Below, piece by piece: positions 8,685-16,664 of a stretch of DNA of 64,000 nt. The stretch covers positions 1 to 64,000 of the forward strand of contig NZ_JANIGL010000001.1 of assembly GCF_024518675.1 (NCBI RefSeq). The letters run 5' to 3'. Origin of the DNA: Pseudoalteromonas shioyasakiensis. Lineage in GTDB: Bacteria; Pseudomonadota; Gammaproteobacteria; Enterobacterales; Alteromonadaceae. Both the position numbers and the translations under genes were made by a program. Within the stretch, counting starts at the first letter, position 1; each line of letters starts with the position of its first letter. The notes beneath the pieces were generated by a model that searched no databases, was not told where the DNA came from, and worked only from the letters and a program-made list of their open reading frames with translations.

Positions 8685-9466
8685 TTAATTTATATTCATT
8701 TTGCTAAACGAATTATTATTTACGTAGCGCTTGGCCCATGATGCGATAACCTCTGCAGCATAATCAGCATCTTCTTTCTTTGTTAATAAGTGATCAGCAT
8801 TATCTAAGCTAATAAAGCTTTTTGGGTGTTTAGCACTGGCATAGATTTTTTCGGCTTCACGAATATTAACCGTAGCGTCAATGGGAGAATGCATTACTAA
8901 GAGGGCACGTTTTAGTTTACCAATGTGGCTGCGGTCATATTTAGCAATATCGTCTACAAACTGCTTTTTAATGGTGAACTCCCGGCCTGCTAAAGTCACT
9001 TTTGCAACACCTGCTGCGTTTATTTCATCAAGATGTGCACTAAAATTATGCGTGACATGTTGGGCATCGGATGGTGCGCCGATGGTCGTCACCGCTTGTA
9101 CTTCTTTTATTTGCGCTGCGGCTGCCAGCACTGCTGCATCCCCTAAACTATGGCCAATTAACAATTGTGGCGCTTTGAAGTGGGCTCTTAAATGATCCGC
9201 AGCGGCGACTAAATCCTGAATATTGGAAGAAAAGTTACTGTTGGCAAAGTCGCCATCGCTATTGCCTAGTCCAGTAAAATCAAAACGTAATACCGCTATA
9301 CCTTGTTTCGTTAATGCACGGCTAATACGAGTGGCTGCTGCAATGTCTTTACCGGCACGTAAAGCAATGGGCAGATAAGGCGTAAAATTTGATATCGCCA
9401 GCTGGTGACTCTAATTGTCCGGCAAGTTGTAACTCACCACTTTGAAAGGTTATTTTTTTGTCGCAT
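8685..9466 (-). pseudogene. Alpha/beta hydrolase, two frameshifts
   Basis: Minus-strand sequence from an ATG at 9464-9466 (SD GAAGG ahead) encodes a serine hydrolase of the type often fused to OsmC. It reads [20 protein letters not shown], then an oxyanion region AHCFTC, then [19 protein letters not shown], nucleophile elbow GHSLG (Ser) and a late HLL with the catalytic His. The frame breaks twice: a likely extra A in the seven-base homopolymer at 9453-9459, and a likely extra base at 9352-9355 before [14 protein letters not shown]. Only the part from about 9164 down remains open. The elbow also reads GHSLGDAA, where GHSLGGAA is usual. No OsmC domain follows. It is either a recent pseudogene or the frameshifts are sequencing errors; both breaks are single-base. 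Confidence 0.75.
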
Positions 9467-9710
9467 AGTATGTGCCTTCGCTCTTGGTTGAATTTAGCAG
9501 GGTAGACCATTTTAACGATTTTATTATTTCACTGTGATTATGCTAATACGCAGCTGTTGATCTATATCAACATTTACTTTGTCGCATAGCGAGTGCGGAC
9601 ATAAGTCCTTATGTTTTTAAGGCTATTTTATTATCCTCGCGAAGCGCAACAATGTAGCAACTGCTATGATTAGCAAAGGCTTTTGACAACTTAAATCATT
9701 GGATACCAAC

Positions 9711-10550
9711 ATGCAACTACCTACTGTCGATTATCAAGCGAGCGATGCAGCCGCTCAATTTGTTGAATCTCTTAGAAACACAGGCTTTGGAGTGTTAAAA
9801 AATCACCCAATTCCGCAATCTTTAGTTGAATCAATTTATGAAAATTGGCAGGCGTTTTTTAACTCTGAGCAAAAGCATGAGTTCTTATTTTCTAAAGAAA
9901 CCCAAGATGGTTATTTTCCGCCGTCAGTTTCAGAGGTTGCCAAAGGTTTTACTGTAAAAGATATTAAAGAGTACTTTCATGTTTATCCAAAGGGCCGAGT
10001 GCCTGAGCAACTAGAAGCGGATGTACGTGAGTACTATCGTTTAGCCAATGAGTTTGCGGCAACATTGTTAAGCTGGGTGCAAGCTGAAGCACCAGCAGAG
10101 GTACGTGCTAAGTTTTCAATCGATTTGAAAGACATGATAGCTGATTCTGAACAAACGTTACTGCGTATATTGCATTATCCACCGATGACGGGTGATGAAG
10201 AGCCTGGTGCAATTCGCGCTGCTGCGCACGGCGACATTAACCTATTAACTGTTTTACCTGCCTCTAATGAGCCTGGCTTACAAGTGCAAAAAACCGACGG
10301 TGGTTGGTTAGATGTGCCGTGTGATTTTGGTAGCTTGATCATTAATATTGGTGACATGCTACAAGAAGCGTCGGGCGGGTATTTCCCATCAACGATTCAC
10401 CGTGTAATTAACCCAACGGGTAAGGCGTCGACTAAGTCACGTATTTCACTGCCATTATTTTTACATCCGCGTCCTGATGTTGTGTTATCAGAGCGTTATA
10501 CCGCAGACAGTTACTTACAAGAGCGCTTACGCGAGCTAGGAGTTAAGTAA
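9711..10550 (+). CDS. Isopenicillin N synthase-like 2-oxoglutarate/Fe(II) oxygenase
   Basis: This protein of about 279 residues has the two-part layout of the isopenicillin N synthase family. An N-terminal DIOX_N-like part includes FVESLRNTGFGVLKNHPI, and the C-terminal jelly-roll carries the iron ligands AAAHGDINLLTVL (HxD) and STIHRVIN (distal His). SRISLPLF supplies the Arg-x-Ser that would hold 2-oxoglutarate. The substrate is unknown; such stand-alone enzymes occur in many marine gammaproteobacteria outside antibiotic clusters. ATG at 9711 (MQLPTVDYQA) fits family N-termini better than the upstream TTG at 9699. It stands alone and ends at a shared bidirectional terminator. Confidence 0.88.
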   Translation: MQLPTVDYQASDAAAQFVESLRNTGFGVLKNHPIPQSLVESIYENWQAFFNSEQKHEFLFSKETQDGYFPPSVSEVAKGFTVKDIKEYFHVYPKGRVPEQLEADVREYYRLANEFAATLLSWVQAEAPAEVRAKFSIDLKDMIADSEQTLLRILHYPPMTGDEEPGAIRAAAHGDINLLTVLPASNEPGLQVQKTDGGWLDVPCDFGSLIINIGDMLQEASGGYFPSTIHRVINPTGKASTKSRISLPLFLHPRPDVVLSERYTADSYLQERLRELGVK

Positions 10551-10566
10551 CTATTCTACTGTTTAC

Positions 10567-10595
10567 TATAAAAGCGGCATATTGCCGCTTTTATA
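10567..10595. terminator. Bidirectional terminator between oxygenase and DUF1801 gene
   Basis: ATAAAAGCGGCA / TGCCGCTTTTAT with a three-base loop has A/T runs on both sides and serves two convergent genes. Confidence 0.88.
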
Positions 10596-10597
10596 TT

Positions 10598-11014
10598 TTA
10601 CGGATATTTTACTTTCATTAGTGCTACAGACAAAGCGATGAGTTGTTCAAGTATGGCTAAGTCTATATTTTTTAAATTGCTGATATAGAGACAACTTTTG
10701 CCGGTTGTGTGTTTACCTAGTTTATCAAGTAAGGCCGCAACTTCTTTATTTTCAAACCCTGGCATTATGTAGATAGATAACTTCGTCTTGCGTGGCGAAA
10801 AGCCTGTTAATGGCCAGTCACCACTTTGGCCTGAGTCGTATTGATAGCGGTAACGACCAAAACCAATAATATCTTTGCCCCAAACTATAGCTGGTTCATT
10901 GGTTACTTTCTCAAACAGTGCAATTAACGTATTTGCATCTTCTAAGCGTTTAGGGTCAGTATTAGCAAGGCATTGTTGTAAGCTTATTTGATTTGCTTGT
11001 GTTTTTATTGCCAT
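10598..11014 (-). CDS. DUF1801 domain protein
   Basis: This 138-residue protein matches the DUF1801 (YdhG-like) family: EPAIVWGKDIIGFGRYRYQYDSGQSGDWPLTGFSPRKTKLSIYI-type core, then KLGKHTTGKSCLYISNL. The family has a small mixed alpha/beta fold and no settled function. It is soluble, with no signal peptide. It stands alone, convergent with the oxygenase and divergent from rhlE across 130 bases that carry the rhlE -10 candidate. Confidence 0.88.
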   Translation of the reverse strand: MAIKTQANQISLQQCLANTDPKRLEDANTLIALFEKVTNEPAIVWGKDIIGFGRYRYQYDSGQSGDWPLTGFSPRKTKLSIYIMPGFENKEVAALLDKLGKHTTGKSCLYISNLKNIDLAILEQLIALSVALMKVKYP

Positions 11015-11095
11015 TTTTCACTCCAGCGTCACTCTGTCTCAGGTTAGCATATTAACAGTAAGGTGAATATTCAATGCATTATTGACCACGATAGG

Positions 11096-11101
11096 TATAA
11101 T
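11096..11101 (+). promoter_or_regulatory. Putative rhlE promoter -10 (TATAAT)
   Basis: A TATAAT lies 44 bases before the rhlE start. The -35 is not convincing. Confidence 0.45.
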
Positions 11102-11144
11102 GCGCGCAACTGGCCAGTTTGGCCTTATTTAAAAGAGAGTTTAT

Positions 11145-12545
11145 ATGAGTTTTGATGGGTTAGGTTTATCACAGTCTTTAGTTAACGCAGTTTTAGAAAA
11201 GGGCTATGAAACGCCAACACCGATTCAGGCTCAGGCCATTCCAGCGATCATCGAAGGTCGTGATGTAATGGCAGCCGCGCAAACTGGCACCGGTAAAACA
11301 GCTGGTTTTACGTTACCGCTTATTGAGTCATTAGCGAAAGGGCAAAAAGCCAAAGGTAACCAAGTGCGTGCGTTAATTTTAGCACCAACCCGTGAACTTG
11401 CTTTGCAAGTAAGCGAAAATGTTGAAGAGTATGCTAAGCACTCTAACATAAGCTCGTTTGTTGTGTATGGTGGCGTTAAAATCAATCCACAAATGATGCG
11501 CTTGCGTAAAGGTGTCGATATTTTAGTGGCAACCCCTGGGCGCTTGATTGATTTACATAATCAAAATGCATTGAAATTTGATAACCTCGAAGTGTTAGTC
11601 CTTGATGAAGCAGACCGTATGCTTGATATGGGGTTTATTCACGATATTAAACGTATCATTAGTAAGTTACCTTCTAAACGCCAAAATTTAATGTTTTCTG
11701 CTACGTTTTCAGATGAAATTCGCGCTTTAGCAAAAGGTTTGATCAATGACCCCGTTGAGATTTCTGTGGCGGCAAAAAACACCACAGCAAAAAGTGTTAC
11801 TCAATCAGTGTATGCGGTAGACAAAGCACGTAAAACAGCGCTTTTGAGTCATTTAATTCGCAGTAATGATTGGCAGCAAGTATTGGTCTTTAGCCGCACA
11901 AAACACGGTGCCAACCGTTTAGTTAAACAACTTGAACGTGATGACATTGTGGGTGCTGCAATTCATGGTAATAAATCACAAGGTGCGCGTGTTAAAGCAC
12001 TCGATGGTTTTAAAAGTGGTGAAGTACGTGTTTTAGTGGCTACTGATATTGTGGCTCGTGGACTTGATATTGTAGAGCTTCCACATGTAGTAAATTATGA
12101 TTTACCAAACATTTATGAAGATTACGTGCACCGTATTGGCCGTACAGGTCGTGCGGGTGCTACAGGCCATGCTATTTCGTTTGTAACGACTGATGATGCT
12201 GCTGATTTATATGGTATTGAGCGTTTTATTGGCGAGCTTATTCCCCGTGCAGAAGAGCCTGGCTTTGAGCCAAGCAATCCTGTGCCAGAAAGAGCGCTTG
12301 ATGCAAGACCGATAAAACCAAAAAAGCCTAAAAAAGCCAAACAGCCGTTTTCTAAGCCTAAGTCTGATAGCAAAAAGCCAAACAATGGTGGCAATGGAAC
12401 AGGGCCACGCCGTGGTGGTTCTAAAATGCCGGCAGCTAAAGGCGAGGGGGAGCAACAAAACCCATGGGCAAAACGTCAGTCGGTTGGTGGTAATTCGCAG
12501 CGCCGTCGTCGGCCAAATAATGGCGGCTCGCAGGGTAACGCTTAA
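11145..12545 (+). CDS. rhlE: ATP-dependent DEAD-box RNA helicase, RhlE type
   Basis: This 466-residue RNA helicase has the full DEAD-box set: Q motif [12 protein letters not shown], motif I AQTGTGKT (residues 45-52), motif Ia PTRELALQ, motif [15 protein letters not shown], motif III SAT, and in the second RecA domain [14 protein letters not shown] and [10 protein letters not shown]. From about residue 375 the tail is basic and low in complexity ([10 protein letters not shown]..., ending in QRRRRPN), typical of RhlE proteins that bind structured RNA during ribosome assembly and RNA decay at low temperature. It is a single-gene unit followed by a terminator. RhlE versus another DEAD subgroup rests on overall likeness. 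Confidence 0.93.
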   Translation: MSFDGLGLSQSLVNAVLEKGYETPTPIQAQAIPAIIEGRDVMAAAQTGTGKTAGFTLPLIESLAKGQKAKGNQVRALILAPTRELALQVSENVEEYAKHSNISSFVVYGGVKINPQMMRLRKGVDILVATPGRLIDLHNQNALKFDNLEVLVLDEADRMLDMGFIHDIKRIISKLPSKRQNLMFSATFSDEIRALAKGLINDPVEISVAAKNTTAKSVTQSVYAVDKARKTALLSHLIRSNDWQQVLVFSRTKHGANRLVKQLERDDIVGAAIHGNKSQGARVKALDGFKSGEVRVLVATDIVARGLDIVELPHVVNYDLPNIYEDYVHRIGRTGRAGATGHAISFVTTDDAADLYGIERFIGELIPRAEEPGFEPSNPVPERALDARPIKPKKPKKAKQPFSKPKSDSKKPNNGGNGTGPRRGGSKMPAAKGEGEQQNPWAKRQSVGGNSQRRRRPNNGGSQGNA

Positions 12546-12564
12546 CCTTTGACGTAATAATATA

Positions 12565-12592
12565 TAACGCGCTTTTATAGCGCGTTTTTTTA
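12565..12592 (+). terminator. rhlE terminator
   Basis: AACGCGC / GCGCGTT stem with a seven-base AT loop and seven T, just before the convergent DUF3307 gene. Confidence 0.9.
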
Positions 12593-13336
12593 TTGTTTAG
12601 TTAAAAAATTAATGGTTAAACCGATAAATAAAGTCACTGTTACACTTAATAAGGTACCTAGCATTACATATTCGGTGAGTTGTTTTTCTTCACTTGCTCG
12701 TAAATCCCCAAACCGAAAAATTGATTTTGCAGCGAGTAAAAAGCCAACGCCTGCATACTCTCCCATCAAAATGAATGTCAGCATCAGTACACGCTCTAAT
12801 AAACCAATACTGTGTCCCGCAGCAGGTATGCTGCCAGAAGTTGAAAAGCCACTTGTGATACGCTCAAGCGCCATACGAATGAACACCGAGCTTGGGTTAA
12901 GCACTAATAAATAGCCCGTCAGTATAATTAATGTATCGAGGGCAATAAGCTGGTGTAATAGTTGATAGTAAAAGAGCTGATTATCAGCAAGCCATACAGC
13001 GACCATAAGTATGACAATGAGATGAGCACATTGATCCAGCACAAAAGGGACCACCCCTTTGTTTGAGTATGATTTGGCAATATCAATAAAGTAATGGGTA
13101 ACCGCTATAATCAAGGTTGCTACAAGTATATTAGACCAATCACCCCAACCATATTGGTATTCCCATAGTATTATCACCAGTGCGCTAACTGTACTGTGCA
13201 TCAAAACATGTAAATAAAGTTTGCTGGCACGAAAATGCCGTGTGTTTCTATCATAGACCCAACTTATTGGTTGCCAGTAGAAATCTGCTAATAAGTGAGC
13301 AATGACAAGGCCTGTTAGTAATAAATAAAAACTCAT
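12590..13336 (-). CDS. DUF3307 family membrane protein
   Basis: This 248-residue protein is very hydrophobic, with about six to seven membrane segments. The N-terminal block LVIAHLLADFYWQPISWVYDRN and a later THYFIDIAKSY are typical of DUF3307. Conserved His and Asp residues at the membrane edge (HLLADF, HYFID) could bind metal or substrate; that is speculation. Its ATG overlaps the satD stop by four bases (ATGA), so the two are translationally coupled. The pairing of a cytoplasmic SatD-like regulator with a DUF3307 membrane protein suggests sensing or transport linked to transcription control. No function is established. Confidence 0.85.
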   Translation of the reverse strand: MSFYLLLTGLVIAHLLADFYWQPISWVYDRNTRHFRASKLYLHVLMHSTVSALVIILWEYQYGWGDWSNILVATLIIAVTHYFIDIAKSYSNKGVVPFVLDQCAHLIVILMVAVWLADNQLFYYQLLHQLIALDTLIILTGYLLVLNPSSVFIRMALERITSGFSTSGSIPAAGHSIGLLERVLMLTFILMGEYAGVGFLLAAKSIFRFGDLRASEEKQLTEYVMLGTLLSVTVTLFIGLTINFLTKQ

Positions 13337-13956
13337 TTCTTTACTCCTTGAAGTTGTTGGATAGCCTCTTTACTGTAATTTAAAAAACGCTCAATTAATT
13401 GGTAGTTTGCTAAGTTAAGTAATTTAGTCACATTCTCGCGGCTGGTTTGTAACTCTTTGGCAAGCTGGCTGTGGCTATTATTTACAGCAGTTAAATAATG
13501 AAACAACGCATTGGCTTGCTTTTGGCTGATTTTATCGAGTAGCACGTTAATTAAATCGATATTCAGGGCAAAACTGGCATCGAGAGAGCTGTGCTCTATT
13601 TGCAGTATTAACAGTTGATTCAGGGTATCTAACCCTTGACCTGAAAGTGTATAAGCAGACCCAGTGGCTGTTTTTATATCCGCGCGAGGGTTATCTAACT
13701 GGCCAATAGCCATACTTTGACGTAATGAATAATTAGCAGACTTTAGCTGTAAATAAAGCAATATAGCTGCGCTGCAAACATCACGTGGATCAGGTAATTG
13801 TATTTGCAGGGCGTCACCACGATAAACACTGTATTGACCACTAAATTTATTTGCAATGAAGCGCAAGCTTTGATCCAACAGATAAAGCATATCGTCGTAT
13901 TGGTGTTTAGGAATTTTTTGTGAGTTGATTAAATCGCCGCTGATGACTGCTATCAT
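13333..13956 (-). CDS. SatD-family protein with C-terminal helix-turn-helix
   Basis: This 207-residue cytoplasmic protein starts MIAVISGDLINSQKI, the SatD family signature. Residues 44-110 (VYRGDALQIQLPDPRDV, RQSMAIGQ, TGSAYTLSGQGLDTL) follow the order of blocks seen in class III nucleotidyl cyclase folds (GD, IGI, G-N-RL positions), but the metal-binding Asp pair is not obvious, so it may bind a nucleotide without cyclising it. Residues 160-190 (SHSQLAKELQTSRENVTKLLN) look like a helix-turn-helix. It heads a two-gene unit with DUF3307. Twenty bases upstream of its start begins a three-unit operator array that it may bind itself. The cyclase-fold and autoregulation readings are inference. Confidence 0.8.
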   Translation of the reverse strand: MIAVISGDLINSQKIPKHQYDDMLYLLDQSLRFIANKFSGQYSVYRGDALQIQLPDPRDVCSAAILLYLQLKSANYSLRQSMAIGQLDNPRADIKTATGSAYTLSGQGLDTLNQLLILQIEHSSLDASFALNIDLINVLLDKISQKQANALFHYLTAVNNSHSQLAKELQTSRENVTKLLNLANYQLIERFLNYSKEAIQQLQGVKK

Positions 13957-13975
13957 TTTGTTTACCTAAGGTGAT

Positions 13976-14049
13976 GTAACCTCTATGAGTTACTTTTTAC
14001 TATGTAACCAAAATTAGTTACTTTTGGGTAAGTAACCAATTTAGGTTAC
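13976..14049. promoter_or_regulatory. Three-unit operator array, 28-bp period
   Basis: Three copies of GTAAC-N8-GTTAC begin at 13976, 14004 and 14032, exactly 28 bases apart; after each GTTAC comes a T-rich spacer. The half-sites are at 13976-13980/13989-13993, 14004-14008/14017-14021 and 14032-14036/14045-14049. The array fills the space between satD and the divergent NYN gene. The regular period on one helix face roughly every 2.7 turns, together with palindromic units, points to cooperative binding of a dimeric regulator. SatD is the obvious candidate. Confidence 0.8.
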
Positions 14050-14110
14050 TTTTAGATTTTTTTCAAGTTAACTGTGCTACATTGGTTAAAACACTATTTA
14101 AGAGCAGCAT

Positions 14111-14629
14111 ATGTCGCAATTAAAAGAGCCATTAACGCAACAAGGACCACCATCTAAACCCAGAGTGGGGATTTTTGTTGATGTGCAAAATATTTATTAC
14201 ACCTGTCGACAAAGTTACGGCAAAAACTTTGATTACAATGCATTTTGGTCTCAGGTGAGTGAGCAATATGAAATTGACTGTGCATTTGCATATGCGATTT
14301 ATCGTGGTGACGATAAACAATCTCAATTTCAAAATATATTGCGGGCCATTGGTTTTGAAGTAAAGCTAAAGCCATTTATTCAACGCAAAGATGGCAGTGC
14401 GAAGGGCGATTGGGATGTCGGTATTACCATTGATATGTTAGAGCAAGGGAAAGAACTCGACCGCGTAATATTACTCTCAGGAGATGGTGACTTTGCTCTG
14501 TTACTGGGCCATTTGCAAAAAAAATACAAGGTACCAGCCGAGGTGTATGGTGCGGATAAACTAACCGCTGACGCCCTAAAACAAAGTGCTGAGCGCTTTC
14601 ATTGTATAGATGATTCACTCTTGCTGTAA
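14111..14629 (+). CDS. NYN-domain (LabA/DUF88 family) putative ribonuclease
   Basis: This 172-residue protein has a PIN-like NYN domain: VGIFVDVQNIYYTCRQ near residue 22 with the first acidic site, KGDWDVGITIDMLEQG in the middle, and ILLSGDGDFALLLGHLQKKYKVPAEVYG near the end. The conserved Asp residues would hold Mg2+ in a nuclease active site, and the family is thought to act on RNA. It is cytoplasmic and has no partner domain. It is divergent from satD and shares the operator array, so the regulator may control both directions. Its target RNA is unknown. Confidence 0.9.
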   Translation: MSQLKEPLTQQGPPSKPRVGIFVDVQNIYYTCRQSYGKNFDYNAFWSQVSEQYEIDCAFAYAIYRGDDKQSQFQNILRAIGFEVKLKPFIQRKDGSAKGDWDVGITIDMLEQGKELDRVILLSGDGDFALLLGHLQKKYKVPAEVYGADKLTADALKQSAERFHCIDDSLLL

Positions 14630-14657
14630 AATTGCCATGTAAATAAAACCAATCCTG

Positions 14658-14744
14658 ATGTTAAGAATATTTGACATTGAGGGTGGGCTCTTCTATAGTT
14701 CTCAATGTTAGATATATTTAACATTTAGTCTGTAATATTTTACA
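14658..14744 (+). promoter_or_regulatory. Promoter with three operator dyads for the XRE pair
   Basis: TTGACA (14671-14676), a 17-base spacer and TATAGT (14694-14699) make a near-consensus sigma-70 promoter. Dyads surround it: ATGTTA-N8-TGACAT at 14658-14677 covers the -35, ATGTTA-N8-TAACAT at 14705-14724 covers the start site, and TGTAATATTTTACA lies at 14731-14744. Binding would block RNA polymerase, so this looks like an autorepressed operon whose repressor is the XRE protein at 15189. Confidence 0.75.
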
Positions 14745-14758
14745 TTAGAGGTAATACG

Positions 14759-15187
14759 ATGAGTTATACACAAAAAACACGGTTGCTTGAAGCGGGCATC
14801 ACTTTGATAGTGCTATTTAACTATTTACAAGCGGTATTATCCATGACGCCTGAAGCCCAAATGGATCCAACGCTTGCCAGCGGATTACTCATTAAATTGG
14901 TAATTCAAACGGTCGTCATGTTAGTGATTATGCATAGTATTTTAGCTGCTTTTAATAGTAAATATGCCAATCAGCCGCTAGATGAACGTGAACAAGCGAT
15001 CGCGTTAAAAGCAAAAAGAGTGAGCTTAATTATTTTACAAATGGGTGTTATCAATGCTGTATTTGCTATGTTGATTGGTACAGTATACCCAGTGCCTATT
15101 AGTCCTTTACATCAGCTAGTGATAGCTGCGCTACTGAGTGAAGTGATTGGCACAGCGGTTGAGTCATGGTTATTGTACAGAGGTTAA
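14759..15187 (+). CDS. Small four-helix membrane protein paired with XRE regulator
   Basis: This 142-residue protein has four hydrophobic segments (about residues 10-28, 42-64, 87-108 and 115-136). A cytoplasmic-loop motif QPLDEREQAIALKAKR resembles the DERE motif of DUF2178-like membrane proteins that commonly sit beside small XRE regulators. No enzymatic function is known. It is the first gene of a two-gene unit, followed after one base by the regulator, behind a strong promoter. It may be the thing the regulator controls, for example a membrane stress or signalling protein; that is inference. Confidence 0.7.
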   Translation: MSYTQKTRLLEAGITLIVLFNYLQAVLSMTPEAQMDPTLASGLLIKLVIQTVVMLVIMHSILAAFNSKYANQPLDEREQAIALKAKRVSLIILQMGVINAVFAMLIGTVYPVPISPLHQLVIAALLSEVIGTAVESWLLYRG

Positions 15188-15188
15188 A

Positions 15189-15401
15189 ATGGCTAAATTA
15201 GCAATTACAAATACAATTAGGATCCAGCGGTTTCATCACAATGAAATGACACAGCAGCAATTAGCGGATCGCGTAGGGGTTACGCGGCAGACTATTGCTG
15301 CCATTGAATCTGCTAGGTATTCTCCTTCATTAGAGGTAGCATTTAAAATAGCTGCGGTATTTGAACAACCACTAGAAAATATATTCCAATTCACCCCTTA
15401 A
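15189..15401 (+). CDS. XRE-family small transcriptional regulator
   Basis: This 70-residue protein is essentially one HTH_3 domain: MTQQQLADRVGVTRQTIAAIESARYSPSLEVAFKIAAVFEQPLENIFQF, closest to the short YozG-like cytoplasmic regulators. The real start is ATG at 15189 (MAKLAITN), right after the upstream stop at 15187 and overlapped by its SD GAGGTT; a longer reading from 15147 lies inside the previous gene. It probably represses its own operon through the dyads at 14658-14744. As it has no ligand domain, its partner membrane protein or another factor may signal to it. Confidence 0.88.
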   Translation: MAKLAITNTIRIQRFHHNEMTQQQLADRVGVTRQTIAAIESARYSPSLEVAFKIAAVFEQPLENIFQFTP

Positions 15402-15430
15402 ACCTTTACTAATTTATTTATAAACTGTAC

Positions 15431-15473
15431 CTTAATAACGTCATTTGATTGCAGATAAAATAACGTTATTAAG
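15431..15473 (+). terminator. AT-rich inverted repeat, possible terminator of the XRE operon
   Basis: CTTAATAACGT (15431-15441) pairs perfectly with ACGTTATTAAG (15463-15473) across a 21-base loop, then CAACTTTTT. The long loop makes it a weak terminator at best. It lies in the 348-base gene-free stretch 15402-15749, which also holds the nagK promoter and NagR box. Confidence 0.4.
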
Positions 15474-15625
15474 CAACTTTTTACTATTATCAATACAAAA
15501 ATCACTCTATGTTGTGTAAATAGCCTGTATTTAAAATAACCATTACAAATTTATTTTTTATAAAATTACAGCTAATTCAAGTGATTAGAGTTAAACATAA
15601 AAGTTATATTAATTTTTATGAAAAA

Positions 15626-15646
15626 TATAATGACAACGCTGTCATT
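15626..15646 (+). promoter_or_regulatory. NagR operator overlapping the nagK promoter -10
   Basis: AATGACAACGCTGTCATT at 15629-15646 is a LacI-type palindrome matching the NagR boxes known from Alteromonadales. A TATAAT at 15626-15631 overlaps its left arm, so bound repressor would block the -10. The same operator recurs ahead of nagB. Confidence 0.88.
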
Positions 15647-15749
15647 TGTTGTGTAACATTAATTCAACATGGGTTGAGGGTGGATCGCATTAATACAATA
15701 AAAAAAGTGCGATTGAAACAAATATAAAACGAAGGTTAGAGGTCGTTAG

Positions 15750-16664
15750 ATGATGGCTAAGAGTGCGAATGAGGACCAATTGTTTATTGGTATCGATGGT
15801 GGCGGAACAAAATGCCGTGCAACTATTTACTCTGTACAACATGGGGTATTAGGAACTGGTCTTGGCGGCCCCGCGAATCCATTACATGGGTTAGAGCGCA
15901 CATTAGAGTCAATAATGGTGTCTACACAACTGGCTATGCGAGATGCTGGTTTACCGCTAGAAAATATTCATCAAATTTATGCTGGCCTTGGTTTAGCAGG
16001 CGTAAATTTACCAAGCTTATATGAAAAAATTTCTGAATGGGAACACCCATTTAAACAAATGTTTTTAACCACAGATCTGCATACTGCTTGTATCGGCGCT
16101 CATGATGGTGGTGATGGTGCGGTCATAATCACTGGCACCGGTTCTTGTGGATTTTCATATGTACAAGGTCAGTCAGTAAATTATGGCGGTCATGGCTTTG
16201 CCCTTGGTGACAAAGGCAGTGGTGCGTGGATGGGGTTAGAAGCAATAAAAGCTGCATTAGTTGACCTAGATGGCCTAGGGCCAAAAACATTACTAACAGC
16301 CACAATTAAAGAATACTTTAATACAGAAAATGCAATGGGTATTGCAGAGCAAATGGCTGGTCAACCGTCTAGCAGTTATGCCAAACTTGCACGATATGTA
16401 TTTGATGCTGCAAATCAAAAAGATGAAGTAGCCTTAAGCATTGTAATTGAAGGCGCAGCCTACGTAAGTCAATTAGCGCACCGTTTATTAGAGAATAACC
16501 CACCGCGTTTATCTATGATTGGCGGACTTGCTGAGCCATTAAATCAATGGCTTGACCCTGTTATTGCAAAGCTGGTTGAAGCACCAATACAACCACCAGA
16601 AATGGGCGCTATTTACTTTGCGCAACAATCAGTTTTAGAACAAAATCAAAAGGTAGCTTTGTAA
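15750..16664 (+). CDS. nagK: N-acetylglucosamine kinase (BadF/BadG ATPase family)
   Basis: This 304-residue ASKHA-fold sugar kinase has a phosphate-1 loop IGIDGGGTKCRA at residues 13-24, a TDLHTACIGA block, a phosphate-2 ITGTGSCGF and a late SMIGGLAEPL. It should phosphorylate N-acetylglucosamine (or glucosamine) to the 6-phosphate in the cytoplasm after non-PTS uptake, feeding NagA. It begins the nagK-nagA unit, and its stop overlaps the nagA ATG by one base. The promoter carries a NagR box. Two ATGs in tandem (15750, 15753) leave the start uncertain by one residue. Kinase specificity rests on the operon context. Confidence 0.9.
   Translation: MMAKSANEDQLFIGIDGGGTKCRATIYSVQHGVLGTGLGGPANPLHGLERTLESIMVSTQLAMRDAGLPLENIHQIYAGLGLAGVNLPSLYEKISEWEHPFKQMFLTTDLHTACIGAHDGGDGAVIITGTGSCGFSYVQGQSVNYGGHGFALGDKGSGAWMGLEAIKAALVDLDGLGPKTLLTATIKEYFNTENAMGIAEQMAGQPSSSYAKLARYVFDAANQKDEVALSIVIEGAAYVSQLAHRLLENNPPRLSMIGGLAEPLNQWLDPVIAKLVEAPIQPPEMGAIYFAQQSVLEQNQKVAL

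Noticed and set aside
9513..9698. Hidden gene upstream of the oxygenase
   Set aside because: This gap has stops in all frames and no motif.
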